DNA of 64,000 nucleotides. Origin: Dysgonomonas mossii DSM 22836. Lineage in GTDB: Bacteria > Bacteroidota > Bacteroidia > Bacteroidales > Dysgonomonadaceae. The notes beneath the pieces are model-generated. The model saw only the letters and a program-made list of their open reading frames with translations. It ran no database searches and was not told the DNA's origin. Shown piece by piece: positions 26,092 to 35,860 of the stretch (its first letter is position 1; each line of letters begins with the position of its first letter). The position numbers and the translations under genes are program-made. Location of the stretch: contig NZ_GL892004.1 in NCBI RefSeq assembly GCF_000213575.1, positions 608,491 to 672,490 of the forward strand, in the 5' to 3' direction.

Positions 26092-27139
26092 CTATTTCAT
26101 AATCCTCGCTGACTGGAGGATCTATTCCCAATTGCTTATACAGCTTGTTTTTGTCTAAATTTCTATTTGTTAGAGTTTCCCTATAAAAAAAGACTTGGGA
26201 GGCAAGATCTGAATTGCTTTTTAGGGGCAACAAGTCGTAGGCTATATTGATCCATGCTAATGCATTTTCTAGATCATCGAGATTCTCATTAGCCAGAGCT
26301 ATATTCGATGCAAGTCGTATTTTTTTATTCGTATTCTTCTCCTTGTCATACAATTCACTCCAAATGTCAGCTGCTTCTTGCCATTTCCCGGCTACAACCA
26401 TGTTGGTTGCCTCTCTCATCCCTTTCGAACTATCCGAATAATACCAGCGGGTATCTGTTTTCCACGAAGGAACAATCGCGGATGTCATTGCGTCGGCAGC
26501 CTTCATCGTTATCTCGGTTACCAGATCGTTGATTTCTGGAATATTGTTTTTCATATTATTCCAAGAAACAGCCGATTCTCTGAAAAGGCTATCTACATGG
26601 GCTATGGGAGGAGCCAGTAAGCTGCCATCCATATTGTAGGCTTTGAGCAATACGCCAATTTGTGAACTTAAGATATTGTAATTGTTAAAGTATTCTACAC
26701 TCACCGACTCTAGTGATGCAGATGCAATGAATAAATCAAGTGATAATAGGATATCCGCATTTTGTTCTTTGCATATCGTTTGTACCTTCCTTGCCGATAA
26801 TGGCCTGACTTCATTTGCTGCGCCACCATTGGTTGGGTATGGATAGAGTTCTACTTTCGAGAAATAATTTTCTTCACTCAGGTATTGCCGCAAAGAGCTC
26901 CTGAATATGGCTTTTGCTGTATCTGTGGGCATTACAGAAGAATCGTTAAGAGCCTCACCATTTGCCTCTACTCCCTCGCTCGATTGTGAAGCACTGTTGT
27001 TGACTATTACAATGTTTTTTTGTTGAGGGTTTTCGAAAGAAATTAGTGCAGGTTCACGTACATCGATTGAAACAAGGTTCGTCACCGTGCAAGAGGGAAT
27101 AAGAATGACACAAAAAAGGATGAATATATATTTTGTCAT
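26072..27139 (-). CDS. DUF6340-type lipoprotein with TPR-like C-terminus
   Basis: A 355-residue exported lipoprotein. The signal ends in a lipobox-like ILIPSC (Cys16), followed by TVTNLVSIDVREPALISFEN. The body resembles the DUF6340 family of Bacteroidota, which is annotated by similarity only. The C-terminal part (about residues 245-330: AGKWQEAADIWSELYD, IRLASNIALANENL, DDLENALAWINIAYDLLP) has the helical repeat pattern of tetratricopeptide repeats. It is divergent from the helicase gene with a 76-nt gap. Function unknown. Confidence 0.8.
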   Translation of the reverse strand: MTKYIFILFCVILIPSCTVTNLVSIDVREPALISFENPQQKNIVIVNNSASQSSEGVEANGEALNDSSVMPTDTAKAIFRSSLRQYLSEENYFSKVELYPYPTNGGAANEVRPLSARKVQTICKEQNADILLSLDLFIASASLESVSVEYFNNYNILSSQIGVLLKAYNMDGSLLAPPIAHVDSLFRESAVSWNNMKNNIPEINDLVTEITMKAADAMTSAIVPSWKTDTRWYYSDSSKGMREATNMVVAGKWQEAADIWSELYDKEKNTNKKIRLASNIALANENLDDLENALAWINIAYDLLPLKSNSDLASQVFFYRETLTNRNLDKNKLYKQLGIDPPVSEDYEIEKEATE

Positions 27140-27166
27140 AGTAGCCTAAGTTATGAACTAGTGATA

Positions 27167-27187
27167 CAAAAATAAGAGTTATATTTG
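27167..27187. promoter_or_regulatory. Divergent -7 elements for the lipoprotein and helicase genes
   Basis: CAAAAATA at 27167-27174 reads TATTTTTG on the minus strand, toward the DUF6340 gene. TATATTTG at 27180-27187 reads on the plus strand, toward the helicase. Both fit TAnnTTTG. They are only 5 nt apart, so the two promoters probably compete for RNA polymerase. Confidence 0.5.
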
Positions 27188-27215
27188 TAAATACGATTGA
27201 AAATGTTACCAAATA

Positions 27216-29369
27216 ATGGATGTGTCTGTCAACAAGGTCTTTGAACTGGCAAGTGATATTGTCAAACATACATCGCAGTCGGTTTTCCTCACCGGAAAAG
27301 CCGGAACGGGAAAGACCACTTTTTTGCATCATATACGTAAAACAATAGATAAGAATGTGATCGTTGCAGCTCCAACAGGTGTTGCAGCCATCAATGCGGG
27401 AGGTGTGACTCTACATTCATTGCTACAACTTCCGTTCGAGCCTTTTATCCCGAACTTCGAAGGAAAAAAGAAGCTGGATTACCACTTCAAGCTTCGCAAA
27501 TCGAAAATAGAGATGTTGCGTGAACTCGATTTGTTGATTATTGACGAAGTAAGTATGCTTCGTGCCGATATGCTTGATGCTATTGACTATATGCTTCGCA
27601 GATACCGTAACAATCAGCAACCATTCGGAGGGGTTCAAATACTTTTTATTGGAGATATGTTTCAGCTTCCTCCTGTAGTACAAACCGCAGAATGGGAACA
27701 ATTGAAGCATTACTATCCATCACCTTTTTTCTTTCATGCGCAGGTGCTGGATAATTATCCACTACTCTATATAGAGATGAAAAAGATATACAGGCAACAA
27801 GACCAGCGATTTATAGACATACTCAATCGTGTGAGAAATAATTGTACCACTTCGCAAGATCTACAGATATTAAACCAAAAATATAACCCTGCTTTCAGAC
27901 CTGCTAAAGGTGATAGTTATGTTACACTATGTACTCATAACTATAAAACTGACCGGATTAACAATGAAGAGCTGGCACAACTACCGGGCAAAGGGTACGT
28001 CTTTAAAGGAGAAATAAAAGGTGACTTTTCTGAAAATTCTTTACCCACCGAATGTGAACTTCTGTTGAAAGAAGGAGCTCAGGTTATGTTTGTGAAAAAC
28101 GATGTTGGCGAAAATCGCCGGTACTATAATGGTAAGCTGGCTACAGTGGTGCAATTGAAAGAAGATTATATCCTTGTCAGATTCGAAAATGGAGACGAAA
28201 TGGAACTAGAGCCCGACTCGTGGGTAAATGTCCGTTATTCGTTGAATGAAGAGTCGGGTGAAATAGAGGAAGAGGAATTAGGCTCATTTACACAATATCC
28301 TATACGTTTGGCTTGGGCTATAACGATTCACAAAAGCCAGGGGTTGACTTTCGATAGGGTTATAATTGATGCCGGACAGGCCTTTGCAGCCGGGCAGGTA
28401 TATGTGGCTCTTAGCCGTTGTACGTCGTTGGATGGCATTGTGCTATATTCTCCTATAACTCAGCAGAGCATAAGTACTGATCCGTATGCTATAGAATTTG
28501 CAAAAAAGGAACAGGATATAGTCTATCTGGATGGAATACTGCAACAAGAGAAACCTCGTTACTGTGCGAAGCAATTAGTCAGATATTTTGATTGGACGCC
28601 TTTCATTCGAAGCCTTCATTCATTGAATGAGCTGGCCGCGGAAAAGAAGATTCCCGAAAAAGAAGAGGTGCAGTCTATGATTGCTCAAATGTGCAGTAAG
28701 GCCATTGAGCAACAAGAGATAGCACAGAGCTTTATAAAAGAGCTGAATTATATATTATCTGCTCCCAATCCTGATCTGACAAGATTGAAAGATAGGGTAC
28801 AAAAGGCAGCCGTTTATTTCCATAAAGATGTTTCTGAATGTATTATTTCCCCACTGATGCTGCATTTGGAGAGATTCAAAACGAAGTCGAAAGTAAAGGC
28901 TTACTTAAATAAAGCCAACGAGGTATACAATACATTGCTCAGGCTGCTATCACGCATAGAGCATATCAACTATGGAAATATTAATCTAACAGAGGAATTA
29001 GTATTCTCGAAGGTAGAAGTTCCTTCCGAAAGTGTTGCCTCTCTTGAAAAAGTAAAGCCTCAAAAAGGGGATAGCCATCGACTCACATTATCTCTTTTTA
29101 CCGAAGGGAAATCGGTGAAAGAAATTGCCGTCGATCGAAATCTTTCGCCCACTACTATAGAGGGGCATCTTGTGAGCTTTATTCTTACCGGAGAGTTGGA
29201 TGTTTTAGAGTTAGTTCCCGATAACAAAGTGCAATATATGCTTCCTGTAATCAAAAAGATGGGTGTAAAATCCTCTCTGTCGGAAATCAAGGAGAAGTTA
29301 CCCAAAGAATGCTCATACCTGGATATAAAAGCGGTAATTAATTACATTAAATATCTTGATGGGAGATAA
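27216..29369 (+). CDS. PIF1/RecD-like superfamily 1 helicase with C-terminal helix-turn-helix domain
   Basis: A 717-residue DNA helicase. Walker A is TGKAGTGKTTFLHH (about 26-39), Walker B is LLIIDEVSML, and FIGDMFQLPPV is motif III. The C-terminal RecD-like part has RLAWAITIHKSQGLTFD and VYVALSRCTSLDGIVL (motifs V/VI). The last about 130 residues include TEGKSVKEIAVDRNLSPTTI, a helix-turn-helix similar to the HTH_40 domain found at the end of RQC-type helicases. It likely unwinds DNA during replication or repair, or acts as a DNA-responsive motor. The gene ends 3 nt before the convergent hemolysin III gene. Confidence 0.9.
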   Translation: MDVSVNKVFELASDIVKHTSQSVFLTGKAGTGKTTFLHHIRKTIDKNVIVAAPTGVAAINAGGVTLHSLLQLPFEPFIPNFEGKKKLDYHFKLRKSKIEMLRELDLLIIDEVSMLRADMLDAIDYMLRRYRNNQQPFGGVQILFIGDMFQLPPVVQTAEWEQLKHYYPSPFFFHAQVLDNYPLLYIEMKKIYRQQDQRFIDILNRVRNNCTTSQDLQILNQKYNPAFRPAKGDSYVTLCTHNYKTDRINNEELAQLPGKGYVFKGEIKGDFSENSLPTECELLLKEGAQVMFVKNDVGENRRYYNGKLATVVQLKEDYILVRFENGDEMELEPDSWVNVRYSLNEESGEIEEEELGSFTQYPIRLAWAITIHKSQGLTFDRVIIDAGQAFAAGQVYVALSRCTSLDGIVLYSPITQQSISTDPYAIEFAKKEQDIVYLDGILQQEKPRYCAKQLVRYFDWTPFIRSLHSLNELAAEKKIPEKEEVQSMIAQMCSKAIEQQEIAQSFIKELNYILSAPNPDLTRLKDRVQKAAVYFHKDVSECIISPLMLHLERFKTKSKVKAYLNKANEVYNTLLRLLSRIEHINYGNINLTEELVFSKVEVPSESVASLEKVKPQKGDSHRLTLSLFTEGKSVKEIAVDRNLSPTTIEGHLVSFILTGELDVLELVPDNKVQYMLPVIKKMGVKSSLSEIKEKLPKECSYLDIKAVINYIKYLDGR

Positions 29370-29372
29370 GAC

Positions 29373-30026
29373 CTATAGAATAGTGTATATGGCAATGATG
29401 TGACATAGACTTCCCATCAGAACGAATACATGAAAGACAGTGTGCATGTATTTTTTCTTTGTCCACGAATAAAACAAAGCTCCTATCACATACGATACAC
29501 CTCCCGCAATGAGCCAATATAACGCATCGATTTGACCTGTTTGAGATAGAACATCATAAAGAGGTTTGAATGCGACAAGAATAGCACCACCCATCAGTAC
29601 AAAGCAGACTGTTTCTAAGTTGCTATGTTTCTTTAAGTTGGTAAAGCTCATGATCAGCCCGGTAATAGCGGCAATACAGATGAAGGCAAAAAGGCTCCAG
29701 CCCCATGCGCTTTCATTCCGAAGCACGATCAGCGTAAAAGGAACATAGGTGCCCGCTATATGTAAATAGATAGCGCTATGATCGAATTTACGAAGCAGGC
29801 TTTTTCGCTTTACATGTGTGCATCCATGATAGCAAGTAGATGTGATATAAGATGCCAGCATCCCGAACAAATAACCAATCACACTCCCAATAGCCCAATT
29901 GTTTCCACTGCTGATGGCGGCGGAGAGTAGTACGAAACCCGCTGCAATTCCCATTAGAATGCCTAATCCATGGGATACGGTATTTGCGATTTCTTCTCCA
30001 CGTGTATAATATTTAGCTGTACTCAT
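29373..30026 (-). CDS. Hemolysin III / PAQR-family membrane protein
   Basis: A 217-residue protein with seven predicted transmembrane helices. YYTRGEEIANTVSHGLG at the N-terminus, STCYHG...KFDHSAIYLHIAGTYVPF in the middle and YMHTVFHVFVLMGSLCH at the end carry the conserved Ser/His/Asp/His residues of the YqfA/hemolysin III (CREST) superfamily, which probably coordinates zinc. The frame is open 22 codons further to 30092, but the ATG at 30026 fits the family start. The hemolysin name is historical, and the physiological role is unclear. Confidence 0.9.
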   Translation of the reverse strand: MSTAKYYTRGEEIANTVSHGLGILMGIAAGFVLLSAAISSGNNWAIGSVIGYLFGMLASYITSTCYHGCTHVKRKSLLRKFDHSAIYLHIAGTYVPFTLIVLRNESAWGWSLFAFICIAAITGLIMSFTNLKKHSNLETVCFVLMGGAILVAFKPLYDVLSQTGQIDALYWLIAGGVSYVIGALFYSWTKKKYMHTVFHVFVLMGSLCHIIAIYTIL

Positions 30027-30161
30027 TTTTATAATTTCTTTCTCCAAATTGCAGGTTTGGAAATTTTCTGCAAGATAAGGATTTGTTTCCAAATCACTAG
30101 AAGTAGTGATTGAAGGATATTATAAAAATATGTTTCTTTGTTTTTTTTATAAATAGAATCT

Positions 30162-32465
30162 ATGAAATTATATAACTCTACTAAAAAATTATTCCTTACC
30201 GTATCTTTATTATTTTCTTTCTTATTTGTGCTGGGCAAAGGTGAAATGCCTAAAGATACGCTGTATACAGAATTGAAGTATGATATTGTTGTTCTCTCAT
30301 CTACAAAAGAGACGAATAGTTTAAAATCACTTCCGGCGGCAGTGTCCGTTTTCTCGCCTAAGAATTTGGACGGCTTGCAAGTGCATTCTATCAAAGACCT
30401 GAGTGCGATCGTCCCCAATTATTTTGCTGCTGACTATGGCTCTAAAATGACAGCTCCGCTCTATATAAGAGGTGTAGGGGCACGTTCGGGTGAGCAAACA
30501 GTAAGTATGTATGTGGATAATATTCCTTACTTCAATACAACTTCGTTTGACTCCGAATTGTTTGATATCCAACGTGTAGAGGTTCTAAGGGGAACACAAG
30601 GTACATTGTATGGTCGTAATGCGATGGGCGGAATTATCAATGTTTATACTTACTCACCACTAACTTACGAAGGAACAACAATAAAAATAGGGGGTGGTAA
30701 TCACGGCCAACTTTCGGGAAATGCGTCACATTATCAGCGGCTAAACAGTAAGATGGGATTTTCTGTAGGAGCTTACTACAAACAAGATGATGGTTATTTT
30801 AAGAATCTATTTACCGGCAAAAAGGTTGATGATATGAAAAATGCCGGAGGACGTGCCAAGTTTGTTTGGGATATCAGTCCACGTCTGTCTGCTACCTATT
30901 CTGTAAGTTTCGACTATGTAGATCAGGGAGCATTTCCGTATGCCAACATAGAGACAGAAGAGGTTAATTACAACTCTGACAGCTATTACAAAAGAAAACT
31001 ATTGACAAACGGGTTAGCGCTTCGCTATACCGGTCAGGGCTATGAAATTAATTCTACAACAGGCTATCAGTACCTGAATGATGATATGAACATGGATCAG
31101 GATTATACAAGATTATCTATGTTTCAAATAAATCAGAAGCAAAGGCAAAATTCACTGAGTCAGGAGGTCACAATAAAATCGACCAAGCCTTCTGATTATC
31201 AATGGTCGTTTGGTGGATATGGGTTTTATGACTACTTGCATACCACTCCTCCTGTATATATGATGTCAGATGGAATTCAAAAATACTTGCAAGCTCCATT
31301 AACGGCTGTAGGTGCTCCCATTACTTTTACGGATGATCAGATAGACCTCAATGGACAATATAAACGTCCCACTTATGGCTTGGCTGCTTTTCATCAGTCA
31401 ACATTCAATAATTTGTTCAAAGCAAAGGGGCTTTCCCTTACTTTAGGTTTGCGTATCGACTATGAAAAAACAAAGCTGGACTACGATGCCGAAACTGTAG
31501 CTAACTTTGATGTGAAGATACCCAACTCTCCGATGCCTCCAATGTCTTTTGCAGCAGATACTGCCATTATAGGTACTAATTCCAAAGATTTTTTTGAATT
31601 TCTGCCTAAAGCCGTATTAAAATATCAGATAAATGAAAACTCATTTGTATATGGTTCAGCGTCGCGCGGCTACAAAGCAGGAGGACATAATATTCAGATA
31701 TTCGCCGATCTTCTGCAAGAAGCTCTCGAAGCTAAAATGATGGGTATGCTACCACCGAGTATGGGTGGCGGTCAATCTGCAACTGCCGGTACACCTGTTA
31801 ACAACCGTATTTCTTATAATCCTGAATATAGCTGGAGCTATGAGCTAGGCGGACAAGTTGATATTATCGAAAATTCGTTGCAGGCAAACTTTGCCGTATA
31901 TTATATGGATATACGTGATGTGCAGATTACCCAGTTTGTAAATAATCGGGGTGGACGTATGGTAAGTAACGCCGGCAAAGCAGAAAGTAAAGGTTTTGAA
32001 ATAGGCTTGAAGGCCCGCCCATGTAAAGGTTTTTATCTTTATGCGAATTATGGTTTGGCTGATGCTACATTCAAGGATAATAAAGTAAGGAATAATGCAG
32101 GGGAAGTTGTAAAAGACTATACAGGCAATCATATTCCTTTTGCTCCGGGTTCTACATTCAGCATCGGCGGCAGTGTTTCGTATGATTTCAAACAGAATAC
32201 ATTGTTGGATAGAATAACATTCGATACCAATTTTGCCGGAATCGGAAAAACCTATTGGGCTGAAGATAATCTGATGTCGCAAGGATTTTACGGAACACTC
32301 AATGCTAACCTTGTTTTAGAAAAAAATATATTCTCATTAGAATTCTGGGGTAAAAATATTCTCGATCGTGATTACAATACATTTTTGTTTGGGTCAGACA
32401 GTAAATATTTTGCTCAGAAAGGAAAACCTATGCGTTGGGGTGCATCTTTGATAATAAAGTTGTAA
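30162..32465 (+). CDS. TonB-dependent outer-membrane receptor
   Basis: A 767-residue outer-membrane beta-barrel. A signal peptide (about 8-25) is followed by a plug domain: SLPAAVSVFSPKNL, GLQVHSIKDLSAIVPNYF, LYIRGVGARSG and VEVLRGTQGTLYGRNAMGG are clear plug signatures. The 22-strand barrel follows from about residue 180 and ends in an aromatic-rich strand. It lacks the N-terminal carboxypeptidase-like domain and SusD partner of polysaccharide transporters, so a siderophore, haem or vitamin substrate is more likely than a glycan. Met/Pro-rich loops (for example AKMMGMLPPSMGGG) are notable and could bind metal. It takes energy from TonB-ExbBD. Confidence 0.92.
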   Translation: MKLYNSTKKLFLTVSLLFSFLFVLGKGEMPKDTLYTELKYDIVVLSSTKETNSLKSLPAAVSVFSPKNLDGLQVHSIKDLSAIVPNYFAADYGSKMTAPLYIRGVGARSGEQTVSMYVDNIPYFNTTSFDSELFDIQRVEVLRGTQGTLYGRNAMGGIINVYTYSPLTYEGTTIKIGGGNHGQLSGNASHYQRLNSKMGFSVGAYYKQDDGYFKNLFTGKKVDDMKNAGGRAKFVWDISPRLSATYSVSFDYVDQGAFPYANIETEEVNYNSDSYYKRKLLTNGLALRYTGQGYEINSTTGYQYLNDDMNMDQDYTRLSMFQINQKQRQNSLSQEVTIKSTKPSDYQWSFGGYGFYDYLHTTPPVYMMSDGIQKYLQAPLTAVGAPITFTDDQIDLNGQYKRPTYGLAAFHQSTFNNLFKAKGLSLTLGLRIDYEKTKLDYDAETVANFDVKIPNSPMPPMSFAADTAIIGTNSKDFFEFLPKAVLKYQINENSFVYGSASRGYKAGGHNIQIFADLLQEALEAKMMGMLPPSMGGGQSATAGTPVNNRISYNPEYSWSYELGGQVDIIENSLQANFAVYYMDIRDVQITQFVNNRGGRMVSNAGKAESKGFEIGLKARPCKGFYLYANYGLADATFKDNKVRNNAGEVVKDYTGNHIPFAPGSTFSIGGSVSYDFKQNTLLDRITFDTNFAGIGKTYWAEDNLMSQGFYGTLNANLVLEKNIFSLEFWGKNILDRDYNTFLFGSDSKYFAQKGKPMRWGASLIIKL

Positions 32466-32497
32466 TTTTGTAGCTTCATTTCGACAGCTATTTAATT

Positions 32498-33685
32498 ATG
32501 AATTATAAAAAGGTCAAGCTAAAGCCTAAAAAAGAAGAATCGCTTAAGCGTTTTCATCCTTGGATATTCTCGGGAGCAGTACAGTCTAAAGATGAAAGTC
32601 TTACAGAAGGAGAAGTCGTTAACGTATATACAATCAACGATGAATTTATTGCTGTCGGTCATTATCAGATTGGGAGTATAGAGGTTCGGGTATTATCTTT
32701 TGAAGAAGAAGATATTGATCTTGATTTCTGGAAGAAGCGTTTGTCTTCGGCATTGGAGTTGAGGAAATCAATAGGCTTATTATCTGATAATAATAATTCA
32801 TATCGCCTTGTACATGGAGAAGGCGATCTTCTCCCCGGTCTTATCGTAGATGTTTATGCCGAAACGGCTGTTATCCAATCTCATTCGGTAGGGATGCACG
32901 AGTCACGTCTGATGATCTGTGATGCATTGAAGGCTGTATTAGGAGATAATCTGAAAAATGTATATTACAAATCGGAAACCACCTTGCCATACAAAGCCAA
33001 TCTGGGAGCAGAAAATGAGTATCTGTACAAAGGTGATTCTGTCAACGAAATAGCACTTGAGAATGGCTTGAAGTTTTATCCTGACTGGGTAAAAGGGCAG
33101 AAGACCGGTTTCTTTGTCGATCAGCGAGATAATAGAGCATTGCTCGAAAAGTATTCAAAGGGTCGGTCTGTACTAAATATGTTTTGTTATACAGGAGGGT
33201 TCTCTTTCTATGCTTTGCGTGGTGGTGCAAATCTGGTTCACTCGGTGGATAGCTCATCTAAGGCAATTATGTTGACGAATAGGAATGTGGGGTTGAACTT
33301 CCCCGATGATAAACGACATGAGGCTTTTGCCGAAGATGCATTCAAGTTCTTGGGTGGTATTAATAAAGGAGACTATGATTTGATCATTCTTGATCCTCCG
33401 GCTTTTGCAAAACATAGAGGAGCAATAAAAAATGCATTACAAGGTTACAAGCGTTTAAATGCTGCCGCATTCGAAAAAGTAGCACCCGGAGGTATTGTGT
33501 TTACTTTTTCCTGTTCGCAGGTTATCAGTAAAGACGCCTTCCGTTTGGCTGTATTCAGTGCTGCTGCTTTGTCGGGTCGTAGTGTGAGAATATTACACCA
33601 GTTAAGTCAGCCCGCCGATCATCCGATCAATATCTATCATCCTGAAGGCGAATACCTGAAAGGGCTGGTATTGTATGTAGAGTGA
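32498..33685 (+). CDS. Class I SAM-dependent rRNA methyltransferase (RlmI-type)
   Basis: A 395-residue cytosolic RNA methyltransferase. An N-terminal PUA domain (KLKPKKEESLKRFHPWIFSG onward, about 1-75) is followed by a central EEHEA-like segment and a Rossmann SAM domain. VLNMFCYTGGFSFYAL is motif I (about 222-237), and DLIILDPPAFAKHRGA holds the DPPxF motif near 297. RlmI makes m5C1962 in 23S rRNA, and that is the likely reaction here. The conserved catalytic cysteine is probably in FTFSCSQVIS. It follows the receptor gene by 32 nt but is functionally unrelated. Confidence 0.92.
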   Translation: MNYKKVKLKPKKEESLKRFHPWIFSGAVQSKDESLTEGEVVNVYTINDEFIAVGHYQIGSIEVRVLSFEEEDIDLDFWKKRLSSALELRKSIGLLSDNNNSYRLVHGEGDLLPGLIVDVYAETAVIQSHSVGMHESRLMICDALKAVLGDNLKNVYYKSETTLPYKANLGAENEYLYKGDSVNEIALENGLKFYPDWVKGQKTGFFVDQRDNRALLEKYSKGRSVLNMFCYTGGFSFYALRGGANLVHSVDSSSKAIMLTNRNVGLNFPDDKRHEAFAEDAFKFLGGINKGDYDLIILDPPAFAKHRGAIKNALQGYKRLNAAAFEKVAPGGIVFTFSCSQVISKDAFRLAVFSAAALSGRSVRILHQLSQPADHPINIYHPEGEYLKGLVLYVE

Positions 33686-33790
33686 TTGGTTTTAGCCGGT
33701 TCATTATTTTGGCTTCAAATTATCTTATATAGAGAGGAGTCGGCTGAAAAGAAGAAGCTAAAAAGTAACAATTCGAAATAGATTAAGAAG

Positions 33791-33873
33791 TGTCACTTTT
33801 GTCACCTTTTGATATTTAATGTTTTGATTTCTATGTGTTTGTGAATATTCTGTTTTGTCACTTTTTGTAACCT
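33791..33873 (+). promoter_or_regulatory. Repeated GTCAC-type motif upstream of the CCA-adding gene
   Basis: TGTCACTTTTGTCACC (33791-33806) and TGTCACTTTTTGTAACC (33856-33872) are near-copies about 65 nt apart in the 220-nt gap before the CCA-adding enzyme gene. Each copy is itself two GTCAC/GTAAC half sites. The spacing of about six helical turns would suit an operator bound by a looping or cooperative regulator. No regulator is identified. Confidence 0.3.
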
Positions 33874-33905
33874 GATTGATAGAAATAAAGAGTTATCTAC
33901 ATAAA

Positions 33906-35342
33906 ATGTTAAATAACGAGTTTAACGATATAATAAAGAAGAAATTTTCGGGAGAAATATTTGATACTATTTCACGTGTAGCAGATGAGATGAATCTTGA
34001 ATGCTACGCTATAGGCGGTTATGTACGTGATATATTTCTACGCCGTGCATCCAAAGATATCGATATTGTTACTATTGGCAAAGGCATCGAGCTGGCACAG
34101 GCTGTGACTAAGGCTCTGGGGCGGAAAGCAAAACTTTCGGTTTTTAAGAACTTTGGTACAGCACAGATTAAGTACAAAGATACAGAGATAGAATTTGTTG
34201 GAGCGCGTAAGGAGTCTTATAATAGAGACTCACGTAAACCGATTGTAGAGGATGGCACGCTCGAAGATGATCAGAACCGTAGAGATTTTACAATAAATGC
34301 GTTAGCGATCTGTCTTAATAAAGATCGTTTTGGAGAATTGCTAGACCCTTTCGGTGGGCTCAAAGATATGGATAGTCTGACTATTCGTACTCCGCTCGAT
34401 CCTGATATTACATTCAGCGACGACCCTTTGAGAATGCTCAGGGCAATACGCTTTTCTTCACAGCTTGGGTTTGATATAGAACCTAAAACCTTTGATGCAA
34501 TCAGCCGAAACAAGGATCGTATAGAGATTATATCAAGAGAGCGCATAATCGATGAGGTGAATAAAATAGTGCTTTCGCCTAAACCTTCCGTTGGTTTTCT
34601 TCAACTCGATCAGACCGGATTACTTTCTATTATCTTTCCCGAGCTGGTAGCCTTGAAAGGTGCTGAAACAAAAGAAGGGGTAGGGCATAAGGATAATTTT
34701 TATCATACTTTGGTCGTATTAGATAATATATCAAAGAAAACAGATAATCTGTGGCTCCGATGGTCGGCTATCCTTCATGATATTGCCAAGCCTGCAACAA
34801 AGCGTTGGGATAATAAATTCGGTTGGACTTTTCACAATCATAATTTCATCGGCGAGAAGATGATTCCGGGAATCTTTAGACGGATGAAGCTGCCATTGAA
34901 TGAAAAGATGAAGTATGTCCAAAAAATGGTTACTTTGCATATGCGTCCTCAGGTATTGGTAGACGAGGAAATTTCTGATTCGGCCGTTCGCCGTTTGCTT
35001 TTTGAAGCAGGTGACGATATTGATGATCTGATGACATTGTGTGAAGCCGATATTACATCAAAGAATCCGGATAAGGTTCGTCGTTATCTTCGTAATTTTG
35101 AGATTGTACGTCAGAAACTAAAAGATATAGAAGAGAAAGATCAGGTACGGAATTTTCAACCGCCGATCAAGGGTGAAGAAATTATGGAAATGTTCGGTCT
35201 TGGGCCCGGGGTGGAAGTGGGACGGCTTAAGGCATCCATCAAAGATGCTATCTTAGATGGGGTGATTCCCAATGAATATGATGCTGCTTACAATTATTTG
35301 ATAGAGAAAGCGAAAAAAATAGGACTGACACCAATAAAATAA
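33906..35342 (+). CDS. CCA tRNA nucleotidyltransferase / poly(A) polymerase family with HD domain
   Basis: A 478-residue enzyme that adds or repairs the 3' CCA of tRNAs. It matters here because none of the tRNA genes in this window encodes CCA. The head domain has [20 protein letters not shown] with the GG and DxD catalytic residues (about 39-58) and [13 protein letters not shown]. The neck is [16 protein letters not shown] plus [19 protein letters not shown]-terminal HD domain begins at [16 protein letters not shown], with [17 protein letters not shown] upstream at 33876 is in frame, but the ATG at 33906 is preferred. The repeated GTCAC motifs lie just upstream. Confidence 0.94.
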   Translation: MLNNEFNDIIKKKFSGEIFDTISRVADEMNLECYAIGGYVRDIFLRRASKDIDIVTIGKGIELAQAVTKALGRKAKLSVFKNFGTAQIKYKDTEIEFVGARKESYNRDSRKPIVEDGTLEDDQNRRDFTINALAICLNKDRFGELLDPFGGLKDMDSLTIRTPLDPDITFSDDPLRMLRAIRFSSQLGFDIEPKTFDAISRNKDRIEIISRERIIDEVNKIVLSPKPSVGFLQLDQTGLLSIIFPELVALKGAETKEGVGHKDNFYHTLVVLDNISKKTDNLWLRWSAILHDIAKPATKRWDNKFGWTFHNHNFIGEKMIPGIFRRMKLPLNEKMKYVQKMVTLHMRPQVLVDEEISDSAVRRLLFEAGDDIDDLMTLCEADITSKNPDKVRRYLRNFEIVRQKLKDIEEKDQVRNFQPPIKGEEIMEMFGLGPGVEVGRLKASIKDAILDGVIPNEYDAAYNYLIEKAKKIGLTPIK

Positions 35343-35346
35343 TAAT

Positions 35347-35841
35347 ATGAAAAAGAATTTGTTTGCGTTTGTTGTGTTTTTAATTTGCTGTGTGAGTGTA
35401 CAGGCTCAGAAATCAGCTTTAATAATGGATCTCGCTTATCGAAATAAATTTAATTATACGAATTGGGGCGTAGGTTTGCAGTATAAATATAATTTGCCTG
35501 CTAATTTTAGAGCAGCGACCGATTTCGTAGCCTATTTTCCTGAAGAAAGTAGTTTTGGGTTGGATTTCGGAATTAACTTACAGTATCAATTACATGTGTG
35601 TAATAACTTGTCTATATATCCTTTTGCTGGAGGTATTATGTCTAATCATTCATTCTCAGGAATTCCGAATAATGTAAATGAAACAGGATTTGGCTTGAAT
35701 TTTGGTGCAGGTATTGAGTATAGTGTAAGCAAGAAAGGATTCTTGAATTTCGATTATAGATATAATCTGATAGATAAAAAAAAGAATGCGTGGTATACGG
35801 ATTATAGTCTGATACGTTTAGGCTACGGATTCCGCTTCTAA
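35347..35841 (+). CDS. Small outer-membrane beta-barrel protein
   Basis: A 164-residue exported protein with a signal peptide (MKKNLFAFVVFLICCVSVQA, cleavage after AQA). The rest alternates hydrophobic and polar residues in strands (WGVGLQYKYNL, FGLDFGINLQYQL, GFGLNFGAGIEY) and ends in IRLGYGFRF, whose terminal Phe is typical of an outer-membrane barrel of about eight strands. It belongs to the general porin/OmpW-like group. It starts 4 nt after the CCA-adding gene, so it may be cotranscribed, but no functional link is apparent. Confidence 0.85.
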   Translation: MKKNLFAFVVFLICCVSVQAQKSALIMDLAYRNKFNYTNWGVGLQYKYNLPANFRAATDFVAYFPEESSFGLDFGINLQYQLHVCNNLSIYPFAGGIMSNHSFSGIPNNVNETGFGLNFGAGIEYSVSKKGFLNFDYRYNLIDKKKNAWYTDYSLIRLGYGFRF

Positions 35842-35860
35842 AACTATAGATAAAGAAATT

